Source: an uncultured Massilia sp.
Lineage (GTDB): Bacteria > Pseudomonadota > Gammaproteobacteria > Burkholderiales > Burkholderiaceae_D
Length of the DNA: 44,607 bases
Direction of reading: 5' to 3'
NCBI RefSeq assembly: GCF_913773735.1
Contig: NZ_CAJYEB010000027.1
Coordinates: forward strand, 1 to 44,607
Of the stretch, positions 14,067 through 21,658 are shown piece after piece; positions within the stretch are counted from its first letter, which is position 1; every line of letters begins with the position of its first letter. The notes beneath the pieces are model-generated. The model saw only the letters and a program-made list of their open reading frames with translations, ran no database searches and was not told where the DNA came from. A program made the position numbers and the translations under genes.

Positions 14067-15185
14067 TCAGAGCGCGCGCGAGGTGATGACGTACTTGAAC
14101 GCGTCCGGATTCAGCGCGTCGTACGGCTCGCCGTTGCTCTCGGCCTGCGGATACATCAGGAAACCGACCTGCTTGATCGCGCGCGAATCCTGCAGGCGCA
14201 CGTCGTGGGCGAAGTTGTAGCCCATCCAGTTGCCTTCCCAGCCGCCGAACAGCGCCTTGCGCACCGGCAGCACGATCGGGTGGTCGGCATCCTTGATCCA
14301 TTCGCTGGTTTCCTGGCGCATCACCTTGGCCACGTCGGCCGGGTCCATCGCGACCCAGCCGTGGCGCTTCAGGTACACCTCGGCGCGGCAGTGCTGGGCG
14401 CCCTGCAGGGCGGCCGGCTTGCCGCCCAGTTCCTTGTACGGGAAGGCGCTGGGCGCCACGCGGATGCCGTAGACGTCGCGCGCCGGCAGGCCGACGGCGC
14501 GGCACAGGCCCACGAACAGGCCGTTCAGGTCGGCGCACTTGCCGCTCAGGTTGGCCGTTTCCAGCATCGTCTTGATGTCGCCGATGCCGCAGCCCTTCAC
14601 CTTCGGCTCGCGGAACGTGTTCAGCACGATCCAGTCGTAGATGCGCTGGGCCTTGTCCTCGTCGGTGCGGGCGCCGGCGACGATCTGGTTGGCGGTCTTG
14701 AGCACGATGCCGTCGAGCGGCATCAGGTCGGTCGGGCGCAGCCACAGGGCCAGGTCTTCCTTCGTCAGGTCGGCCGGGGCGGCGCGCTTCCAGTCCTCGG
14801 CGCGGTCGCGGGTCTGGATGCGCGACACGACTTCCAGCGCCGGCACGACGCCGGCGTCGAACTGCGCCACCAGGTACTTGGCGCCGTAACGCGCGTCGGT
14901 CGCCACCTTCATCGACTTCGCATTGCCCGACCAGTTGTTCGACAGCGTGCGCTGCCATTCGGTGTCGATCGACGGCAGCGGCACCCACACGGTGGAGGCG
15001 CCCGTGGGGTTCTGCAGGTTCACCTTGGTGACCACCTCGTAGCCCTTCCAGTCGCCCGGGTGCGGCGCGAACGGGCGCGCCTGGTCCTGGGCCAGCACGG
15101 TGCGCGGCAGCGCGCCGGCGAGCAGGGCGCCGCCGGCGGCCTTGAGCAGGGAGCGGCGCAGGATGGTCGTTTTGGTGTCTTGCAT
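14067..15185 (-). CDS. Tat-exported transglutaminase-like protein
   Basis: The 372-residue protein starts with a twin-arginine signal (LRRSLLKAAGG, cleavage near VLAQ, residue 33). The transglutaminase-like core has a Cys-His-Asp triad: C217 in LSGKCADLNGLF, H265 in AQHCRAEVYL and D281 in VAMDPADV. Enzymes of this fold act as cysteine peptidases or amide-bond-forming enzymes; the substrate is unknown. Tat export suggests it folds in the cytoplasm first. It begins 20 bases after the thioredoxin-like gene and ends seven bases before merT. AAGGGA precedes the start. Confidence 0.85.
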   Translation of the reverse strand: MQDTKTTILRRSLLKAAGGALLAGALPRTVLAQDQARPFAPHPGDWKGYEVVTKVNLQNPTGASTVWVPLPSIDTEWQRTLSNNWSGNAKSMKVATDARYGAKYLVAQFDAGVVPALEVVSRIQTRDRAEDWKRAAPADLTKEDLALWLRPTDLMPLDGIVLKTANQIVAGARTDEDKAQRIYDWIVLNTFREPKVKGCGIGDIKTMLETANLSGKCADLNGLFVGLCRAVGLPARDVYGIRVAPSAFPYKELGGKPAALQGAQHCRAEVYLKRHGWVAMDPADVAKVMRQETSEWIKDADHPIVLPVRKALFGGWEGNWMGYNFAHDVRLQDSRAIKQVGFLMYPQAESNGEPYDALNPDAFKYVITSRAL

Positions 15186-15205
15186 GTCAGGTAATCCCTT
15201 TGTTA

Positions 15206-15772
15206 TCAGTGTTGGATGGAGGTTTCATGGTCCGCCTTGCCCGCCTCGCTCGGCTCGGCCAGCAGCGCGTCGATGGCCCGGCCCAGCCGGACATCGTCCG
15301 GCGGGATCTCGCCCACGGTGCGCCAGCGCGCGCGGCCCTGGCGGTCGACCAGGATCGTCGTCGGCATCACGCCCGGGCTCCACTGCTTGAAGGCGGACCC
15401 GTCGCGGTCGCGCAGCACCGGATACGGGATGGGCTGCGCGCCGGTGAAGGCGCGGATGGCCGGCAGGCCTTCCTTGTAGTTGACGCCGACGACGGCCAGG
15501 CCCTCCCTGCGGGCCAGCGCGCCCAGCACGGGCAGTTCGGCCACGCAGGGGCCGCACCAGCTGGCCCAGAAGTTCACGACGACGACCTTGCCGCGCAGCT
15601 GCGCCAGCGTCCAGGGCTTGCCGTCCAGGTCCGCCAGCGCCAGCGCGGGCGTGGCCTGGGCGGCGGGCCAGGGGCGCAGCACCACGTCCTTCGCCGCGGC
15701 CGGCACGGCGGCGCCCACGGCGCCGGCCAGCAGCAGGGCGGCCAGGCGCCGCGAGGGCTTGTTCGGATGCAT
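15206..15772 (-). CDS. TlpA-like periplasmic thioredoxin
   Basis: The product from ATG 15772 has 188 residues, with an N-terminal signal peptide (RRLAALLLAGAVGAAVPAAA) and a thioredoxin fold with the active site WCGPC (C73, C76) in VVNFWASWCGPC. An upstream ATG at 15811 would add 13 residues before the signal; neither start has a clear ribosome site, and 15772 gives the better export signal. The family (TlpA/ResA) handles periplasmic disulfide reduction. It is the first gene of the operon with the transglutaminase-like protein, MerT and MerP, where it might keep their cysteines reduced. That partnership is inferred. Confidence 0.88.
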   Translation of the reverse strand: MHPNKPSRRLAALLLAGAVGAAVPAAAKDVVLRPWPAAQATPALALADLDGKPWTLAQLRGKVVVVNFWASWCGPCVAELPVLGALARREGLAVVGVNYKEGLPAIRAFTGAQPIPYPVLRDRDGSAFKQWSPGVMPTTILVDRQGRARWRTVGEIPPDDVRLGRAIDALLAEPSEAGKADHETSIQH

Positions 15773-15991
15773 CGTCGAGTCGCTCGGTATCGAAACCATG
15801 AAGGACGTCATGATACCAGAGCGCCCGCCGCCGCGCCGGGGAAGGCACGGGGATCCGCGCCCGCCGGGCGCGCCGTTGTTCCGTATCCACGGGGCGCCGC
15901 GCCGGGCGGGCCGCGCGGGGATGCCGGCAGGTGTGACCGACGCGCGTTTGTCGCATTGAACATACGCTTACAAATTGCTACGGCGCAGGGC

Positions 15992-16020
15992 TTGCCAGCG
16001 GCGCGGGCCACCCATAGAGT
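15992..16020 (+). promoter_or_regulatory. Probable promoter of the GH2 gene
   Basis: TTGCCA (15992-15997) and TAGAGT (16015-16020) are 17 bases apart, giving a moderate sigma70 match. Transcription would start near 16027, leaving a short leader that contains the GAGGAG ribosome site at 16053-16058. The rest of the divergent gap (15773-15991) is GC-rich, with no other clear signal seen. Confidence 0.5.
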
Positions 16021-16066
16021 ATGTCGCACATAGCAGGCGCCCATGCGGCGCCGAGGAGCAGCCAAC

Positions 16067-18088
16067 GTGGAATATCCCCGCCCGCAACTGCGCCGCGCCG
16101 CCTGGCGCAGCCTGGACGGCCCCTGGCAGGCCATGCTCGACGACGATGCCCGCCACGTCGAGCCGTCCGACGTGCCGTTCGACCGCACCATCATCGTCCC
16201 GTATCCGCCAGAGGCGCGCGCCAGCGGCATCCATGACAATGCGTTCCGGCGCCGCGTCTGGTACCGGCGCGTCGTCCAGCTCGATCCCTCCATGACGCCC
16301 GGCCAGGACGAGCGCCTGGTGCTGCACTTCGGCGCCGTCAACTACCGCGCCCGGATCTGGATCAACGGCCGCTTCGCCGCCGAGCACAGCGGCGGCCACA
16401 GCCCGTTCGAGGTCGACGCCACCCGCTTCCTCGAGGGCTCCTGCCTGGAAGTGGCCGTCCAGGCCGACGACGACCCGCAGGACATGCACAAGGCGCGCGG
16501 CAAGATGGACTGGGAACCGGAGCCGCACAAGATCTGGTATCCGCGCACCAGCGGCATCTGGCGCACCGTCTGGATCGAGAAGCTGCCGCGCTCGCACGTG
16601 ACCCGGCTGCGCTGGACCGCCGACGTCGCCGCCTGGCAGGTGCGGCTCGACGCCGACGTCGCCCACGTGCCCGACGGGGGCATGGCCAACGTCACGCTGC
16701 GCCTCGGCGGACGCCTGCTCGTCAACGACCGCTGCCTGCTGACCGGGCCGCGGCTGTCGCGCATCTTCCAGCTGCCCGACCCGGGCATCGACGACGCCCG
16801 CGCGCTGTGGATGTGGAGTCCGGAGAGTCCGCAGCTGATCGACGCCGAGATCGAGATCCGCGGCGCCGACGGCACCCCGATCGACAGCGTGCAGAGCTAT
16901 ACGGCGCTGCGCACCGTCGGCGTGCAGGGCGACCGCTTCACGCTCAACAGCCGGCCGTATTTCCTGCGCATGGTGCTCGACCAGGGCTACTGGCCGGACA
17001 GCCTGATGGTGGCGTCGAGCGACCAGCTGCGCCAGGACGTCCTGCTGATCAAGCGGCTCGGCTTCAACGGCGTGCGCAAGCACCAGAAGTCGGAAGACCC
17101 GCGCTGGCTCTACTGGTGCGACGTGCTGGGCCTGTGCGTCTGGGGCGAGATGCCCTCGGCCTACGGCTTTTCCAGCCAGACCGTGCACGGCGTGCTTGAG
17201 GAATGGAAGGAGCTGGTCGAGCGCGACGTCTCGCACCCCTGCATCGTGGCCTGGGTGCCGACCAACGAGTCGTGGGGCGTGCCGGAACTGATGAACGATC
17301 CGCGCCAGGTCGACTTCGTGCGCGCGCTGTACCACATGACGCGCGCGCTGGACGGCAGCCGGCCGGTGGTCGGCAACGACGGCTGGGAGATGCCCTGCGG
17401 CGACTTCGTCTCGGTGCACGACTATGCGCAGGACCCGAACGTGCTGCTGGAGCGCTACGGCAGCCGCGCCGCCGTCGCCTACACGCTGGAACACGTGCAG
17501 CCGGACCGGCGCCGGCTGGTCATCGACGGCTTCTCGGGGCTGGGCAGGCCGCTGTTCCTGTCCGAGTTCGGCGGCATCGCGATGATCCGGGGCGGCGAGG
17601 AACCCGGCTGGGGCTACTCGACGGTGCGCACCGGCGCGGCGCTGCTGGAGCGCTACCAGGAGCTGATGGCCGCGATCCACCGCTGCCACCCGCTGTCCGG
17701 GTTCTGCTACACCCAGCTGACCGACACCTTCCTCGAGAAGAACGGCCTGCTGACCGAGGCCCGGGTGCCCAAGGCGCCGATCGACGCGCTGGCGAAGGCC
17801 ACGCGCGGCCCCGACGCCCAGCGCCACGACTGGCACCTCGACCCCCTCGGCCACGCCCAGCGCTGGCTGGAGCGGCGCGGCCCCGATTTCCCGGCCGAGT
17901 GGACGCGCGTGGGCGACACGGCGGAAGTGATCAGCTACCCCGGCGAGCGCCAGCCGGCGCCGGGCGACGAAGGGGGGCCGGCGGATCCGTCGCCGACCCC
18001 GCCGGCCGCGCCGCCGGCGGGGCCGCCCGGCGTCGAGCGGCGCGGCCGCGGCGCGCTGGGGGGACGGCCGCGGCGCAAGGTGGCGTAG
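16067..18088 (+). CDS. Glycoside hydrolase family 2 enzyme, cytoplasmic
   Basis: The start is taken as GTG 16067, because GAGGAG lies eight bases upstream; an ATG at 16043 has no ribosome site and would leave almost no leader. The 673-residue product has the GH2 layout: a sugar-binding jelly-roll (WRSLDGPW to VWIEKL), an immunoglobulin-like domain, and a TIM barrel. The acid/base is in VPTNESWG (E401) and the nucleophile in LSEFGG (E500). With no signal peptide it should act on imported oligosaccharides, as a beta-galactosidase, beta-mannosidase or beta-glucuronidase; specificity is open. The last 60 or so residues are Pro/Gly/Arg-rich and look disordered. Confidence 0.9.
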   Translation: MEYPRPQLRRAAWRSLDGPWQAMLDDDARHVEPSDVPFDRTIIVPYPPEARASGIHDNAFRRRVWYRRVVQLDPSMTPGQDERLVLHFGAVNYRARIWINGRFAAEHSGGHSPFEVDATRFLEGSCLEVAVQADDDPQDMHKARGKMDWEPEPHKIWYPRTSGIWRTVWIEKLPRSHVTRLRWTADVAAWQVRLDADVAHVPDGGMANVTLRLGGRLLVNDRCLLTGPRLSRIFQLPDPGIDDARALWMWSPESPQLIDAEIEIRGADGTPIDSVQSYTALRTVGVQGDRFTLNSRPYFLRMVLDQGYWPDSLMVASSDQLRQDVLLIKRLGFNGVRKHQKSEDPRWLYWCDVLGLCVWGEMPSAYGFSSQTVHGVLEEWKELVERDVSHPCIVAWVPTNESWGVPELMNDPRQVDFVRALYHMTRALDGSRPVVGNDGWEMPCGDFVSVHDYAQDPNVLLERYGSRAAVAYTLEHVQPDRRRLVIDGFSGLGRPLFLSEFGGIAMIRGGEEPGWGYSTVRTGAALLERYQELMAAIHRCHPLSGFCYTQLTDTFLEKNGLLTEARVPKAPIDALAKATRGPDAQRHDWHLDPLGHAQRWLERRGPDFPAEWTRVGDTAEVISYPGERQPAPGDEGGPADPSPTPPAAPPAGPPGVERRGRGALGGRPRRKVA

Positions 18089-18151
18089 CGCGGCGCGCGG
18101 CCAGCCGGCCGCCCCCGTAGCCTCGGCGGCACGGCCGGCGCGGGCGCGCGA

Positions 18152-20809
18152 TCACACCTTGCGCACGCTGCACACGGTGTCGAACCACGACTGCATGCCG
18201 ACCAGCGGGCCCGGATTGACGGGCAGGATCGCGTTGACGTTGACGCCGTTGCCGCGTCCGCCGTTGCGTTCGTCCCACCACACGCCATTGCGCAGGTCGT
18301 CCAGCCGGGGCGCCGCGCCCAGGCCGGCGCGCATGCCGTCCTGGCGAACGCCGGCCAATGCCTTGTCGCGCTCGCCGTTGCGCCCCAGCGCGGCGCGCCC
18401 GCCATGCTTCCAGCCCAGCGAGTTCGACACGGCCAGCACCTTCGGGTGGATGCCGTCGGTGACGAACACGCGGATGCGCGCGCGTCCCACGACGGCGTCC
18501 GCGCTGCCGTCCGCCGCCTTGAACGCGCGGTCGCCCGCGTCGCCCGAACGGGGTCGGTAGGTGGTCAGCTCGACCAGGTCGCCGGACTTGACGCCGATGC
18601 GCGCGGCCGCGCTGGGGTGGATCCACATCGGGTTGTCGTGCACGATCTCGGCGAGGTATTTCTGCGTCGCCGTGCGGCCCTGGGTGTGGACGTTCCACTT
18701 GAACGAGGTCAGCACGAAGCGGTCGTCGGCCAGCCGGTCGAGGCCAGGCACCGGGCGGTAGGCGGGCAGGCCGTCGTCGCGCATGCCGGCGGCGGCCGCC
18801 ACCTGCGCCACTTCGGGGGCGTGGATCTCGAAGCGCCGCGACGGCGTGGCGAAGCCGCGCAGCGCCTCGCCGCGCACCACCAGGCCGATGGCCTTTTCCT
18901 TGGCGCCCGGCTTGTCGGCCTTCAGCACGCGGCCGCTGGCGGCATCGATGCGGGCGCCTTCCAGCTGGGCGGCGCCGAGCTTGCGCCGGAACACCTCGTA
19001 GGCCTTGGGCTGGCTGGTGTCGACGTGCACGCCGTAGTGGCGCAGGTAGGCGAAGCCGTCGGCGAAGCGGCGCCCGTCCGGCCCCGTGGTCGGCAGCTTC
19101 GAGCACTGCACGCGCACGTAGTCCTCGTGGCTGCCGAAGGCGAAGTAGCGGGCCTGCTCCGGTCCCAGGCGGCGGCCGACGTTGAACAGCACGTCGGGGA
19201 AGGACACGGCCTCGCCCGGCGGCGGCACCATCGGCTGGCGCAGCATCACGTAGTGCTGCAGCTCGAGGTTGTTGCGGATGTCCATGCCCCAGCGCTCCAG
19301 GTAGGTGGCGTCGGGAAGGATCAGGTCCGCGTAGTGGGCCATTTCCGAATACACGATGTCCGAGCAGGCGTGGAACGGCAGCAGCGTCTCGTCGCGCAGC
19401 ACCTCGACGGCCGTGGTGCGGCCTTCCGGCCAGGTCATCGGGGCGGCGATGGTGTAGCTGAGGTAGACGTCGAGGCGCGCGCGGCCCTGCTTCAGGTAGT
19501 CGAACACCACCTGGCCGACCTTCATCTTCTGCCAGCGGTTGGCCAGCGGCCATTCCGGCGGGTCTTCCAGGTCGGTGCGGATCGTCACTTTCGGCGGCTC
19601 CGGCTGCGGCACCGGGTAGCGCGACGGCGACAGCTTCTCGTCCAGCCCGTAGCAATAGCCGCCCGGGCGGCCGACGCTGCCGACCAGGGCGTTGAGCATC
19701 ACCACCGCGCGTTCGGCGTTGAAGCCGTTGTAGTGGGCGCCGGTGCCGCGGTTGCTGAAGGCCGCGGCGGCCGGGCGCGCGGACGCGAACTCGATGGCGA
19801 TGCGCTCGATGTCCGCCGCCGCCATGCCCGACACGCCCTCGGCCCAGGCCGGCGTGTAGCCGGCCAGCCACGCGCGCAGCTGCGCCTCGCCGGGCTGGAC
19901 GAAGTCGGCGACGAAGGCGCGGTCGTGCAGGTTCTCGCGCAGGATCACGTGCGCCATCGCCAGCGCGATGGCGCCCTCGGTGCCGGGCATCGGGCGGAAC
20001 CATTCGTCGCTGCGCCCGGCCGTGTTCGACATGCGCACGTCGAAGGTGACCAGCTTGGCGCCGTGGTCGAAGCGGGCCTTGACGACGCGCTTGGCCAGGT
20101 GCAGCCCGCCCTGGTGCGCCTCGAAGAAGTTGGCGCCGAAGTTCAGGAAGTAGCGGCAGCGCTCGGCGTCGATCGATTCCCAGTCGGTCTCGCCCAGGCT
20201 CACGTAGTTGGCGGCGCGCTTGTTCGAGGAGCACAGGGCGCGGTGGTTCAGCAGCACCGGCGAGCCGACCGCGTTCAGGAAGCGCGTGACCTCCGACTCG
20301 TAGCGCGAGCGGCCCTGGTGGATGCCCACGCGCTCGGGGTGGCCGTCGTCGATGCACCGGCGGATGCGCGCGGCGATGTCGGCATAGGCCTCGTCCCAGG
20401 TGATGCGCTTCCACAGGCCTTCCCCGCGCTTGCCGACGCGCTTGAGCGGATACAGCAGGCGTTCCGGGTAGGTGTTGATCGTGGGGCCGCTCTGGCCCTT
20501 GGCGCAGGTCATGAAGTTGCCGAGGTTGGGATCGAGCGGATTGCCGCGGATCTTGACGACCTTGCCGTCCTGGACGAAGCCCTCGATGCCGCACACGGTC
20601 GAGCAGTTCAGGCAGACGCTCTTGACCATCGTGGCGCGGCGGTAGTCGGGACGCACCTTGCGCGCCTTGCCGTCGGCGTCGACGGCGTAGTTGAGCGGGT
20701 CGGGCACCTCGGCCGCGGCGTCGCCCGGGGCCAGCAGGATCGTCTCGCCGACGGCGAGCGTGGCCAGGGCGCCCAGGCCGGACTTGATGAAGCGGCGGCG
20801 TTCCATCAT
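18152..20809 (-). CDS. Tat-exported molybdopterin oxidoreductase, catalytic subunit
   Basis: The 885-residue protein starts ATG-ATG at 20809, overlapping the Fe-S subunit stop by four bases. A twin-arginine signal (ERRRFIKSG) leads. The first domain has the [4Fe-4S] ligands C66, C69, C73 and C102 of the DMSO-reductase superfamily, and a cysteine in HRALCSSNK (C193) lies where the molybdenum ligand is expected in Phs/Psr-like reductases. The C-terminal dinucleotide-binding domain is complete. Closest known types are thiosulfate/polysulfide/tetrathionate/arsenate reductases or sulfite dehydrogenase SoeA; the substrate cannot be told from motifs. No NrfD-type membrane anchor or maturation chaperone is adjacent. 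Confidence 0.85.
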   Translation of the reverse strand: MMERRRFIKSGLGALATLAVGETILLAPGDAAAEVPDPLNYAVDADGKARKVRPDYRRATMVKSVCLNCSTVCGIEGFVQDGKVVKIRGNPLDPNLGNFMTCAKGQSGPTINTYPERLLYPLKRVGKRGEGLWKRITWDEAYADIAARIRRCIDDGHPERVGIHQGRSRYESEVTRFLNAVGSPVLLNHRALCSSNKRAANYVSLGETDWESIDAERCRYFLNFGANFFEAHQGGLHLAKRVVKARFDHGAKLVTFDVRMSNTAGRSDEWFRPMPGTEGAIALAMAHVILRENLHDRAFVADFVQPGEAQLRAWLAGYTPAWAEGVSGMAAADIERIAIEFASARPAAAAFSNRGTGAHYNGFNAERAVVMLNALVGSVGRPGGYCYGLDEKLSPSRYPVPQPEPPKVTIRTDLEDPPEWPLANRWQKMKVGQVVFDYLKQGRARLDVYLSYTIAAPMTWPEGRTTAVEVLRDETLLPFHACSDIVYSEMAHYADLILPDATYLERWGMDIRNNLELQHYVMLRQPMVPPPGEAVSFPDVLFNVGRRLGPEQARYFAFGSHEDYVRVQCSKLPTTGPDGRRFADGFAYLRHYGVHVDTSQPKAYEVFRRKLGAAQLEGARIDAASGRVLKADKPGAKEKAIGLVVRGEALRGFATPSRRFEIHAPEVAQVAAAAGMRDDGLPAYRPVPGLDRLADDRFVLTSFKWNVHTQGRTATQKYLAEIVHDNPMWIHPSAAARIGVKSGDLVELTTYRPRSGDAGDRAFKAADGSADAVVGRARIRVFVTDGIHPKVLAVSNSLGWKHGGRAALGRNGERDKALAGVRQDGMRAGLGAAPRLDDLRNGVWWDERNGGRGNGVNVNAILPVNPGPLVGMQSWFDTVCSVRKV

Positions 20810-21534
20810 GCGCCTCCCTTGGCCTTGCCGACCACGGTGCCGTAGTCGGCGCGCAGTTCGGACCAGGTGTCGATCTCGTAGGTGAACGGGTCGTGGTTGC
20901 GGCCCTTCGGGAGCTTGCGCTCGACCGCGCGCGGCACCACCGTGCCGATGCCGCGGTACTGCACGGCCGGACGCGTGCCTTCCTCGGGCTTGAGCACCGC
21001 GAGTTCCTTGCCGTGCCGGGCCTGGAAGCGGCGGATCGGGCTGCCCGGATCGTCCAGGTCGCCGAACGCGAACACGTCGGCCGGGCAGGCTTCCACGCAG
21101 GCCGGCTGCATGCCCGCTTCCAGGCGATGGCTGCACAGGTCGCACTTGTCGGCCACCTGGGCGACCGGATCGATGTGGATCGCGCCGTAGGGGCAGGCGG
21201 CGATGCAGTCGCGCGAACGGTCGCAGCTGTCGACGTCGATGCGCACCACGCCGTCGGCGTCGCGCCGGATCGACTCGGTCGGGCAGGCCTTCAGGCAGGG
21301 CGCATCCTCGCACTGCATGCACAGCGTGGGGAGGAAGGCGCGCCGCGGCGCGGTCCTGCCGGCGGCGTCCGGGCCGTGGAAGTCGTGGTAGTAGACCTTG
21401 GTGCGGAACATGCCGAGGTAGACGGTGTTCTCGACCTTGCAGGCGACCGAGCAGGCGTGGCAGCCGATGCAGCGCTCGGTGTCGATGGCCAGGCCCCAGC
21501 GGGGACCTGTGGCGGGCGTGGTGGGTTGACTCAT
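20806..21534 (-). CDS. 4Fe-4S dicluster subunit with a cysteine-to-serine change
   Basis: The start at ATG 21534 gives 242 residues; the frame extends to a TTG at 21564 but ATG is preferred. It has the four-cluster ferredoxin layout of PhsB/PsrB-type electron-transfer subunits: CIGCHACSVAC, CMQCEDAPCLKAC, CDRSRDCIAACPYG and CDLCSHR with a later CVEACP. In the third group the second cysteine of CxxCxxCxxxC is serine (codon TCG). No signal peptide is present, so it would be exported with the Tat-targeted catalytic subunit. It relays electrons between the active site and a partner that is not encoded here. Confidence 0.88.
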   Translation of the reverse strand: MSQPTTPATGPRWGLAIDTERCIGCHACSVACKVENTVYLGMFRTKVYYHDFHGPDAAGRTAPRRAFLPTLCMQCEDAPCLKACPTESIRRDADGVVRIDVDSCDRSRDCIAACPYGAIHIDPVAQVADKCDLCSHRLEAGMQPACVEACPADVFAFGDLDDPGSPIRRFQARHGKELAVLKPEEGTRPAVQYRGIGTVVPRAVERKLPKGRNHDPFTYEIDTWSELRADYGTVVGKAKGGA

Positions 21535-21658
21535 GGGCGGGGCGGTTGGGGGAAAAGTCGCCAAGGATGCCCGAGCGGGGCGGCGAACGCAAGTCCGTGG
21601 TCCGGCCGGTGCGCCGCCGCCGTCCGCGCGGCGTCGCGCCGCCGCCCCCGGCCGCGCG

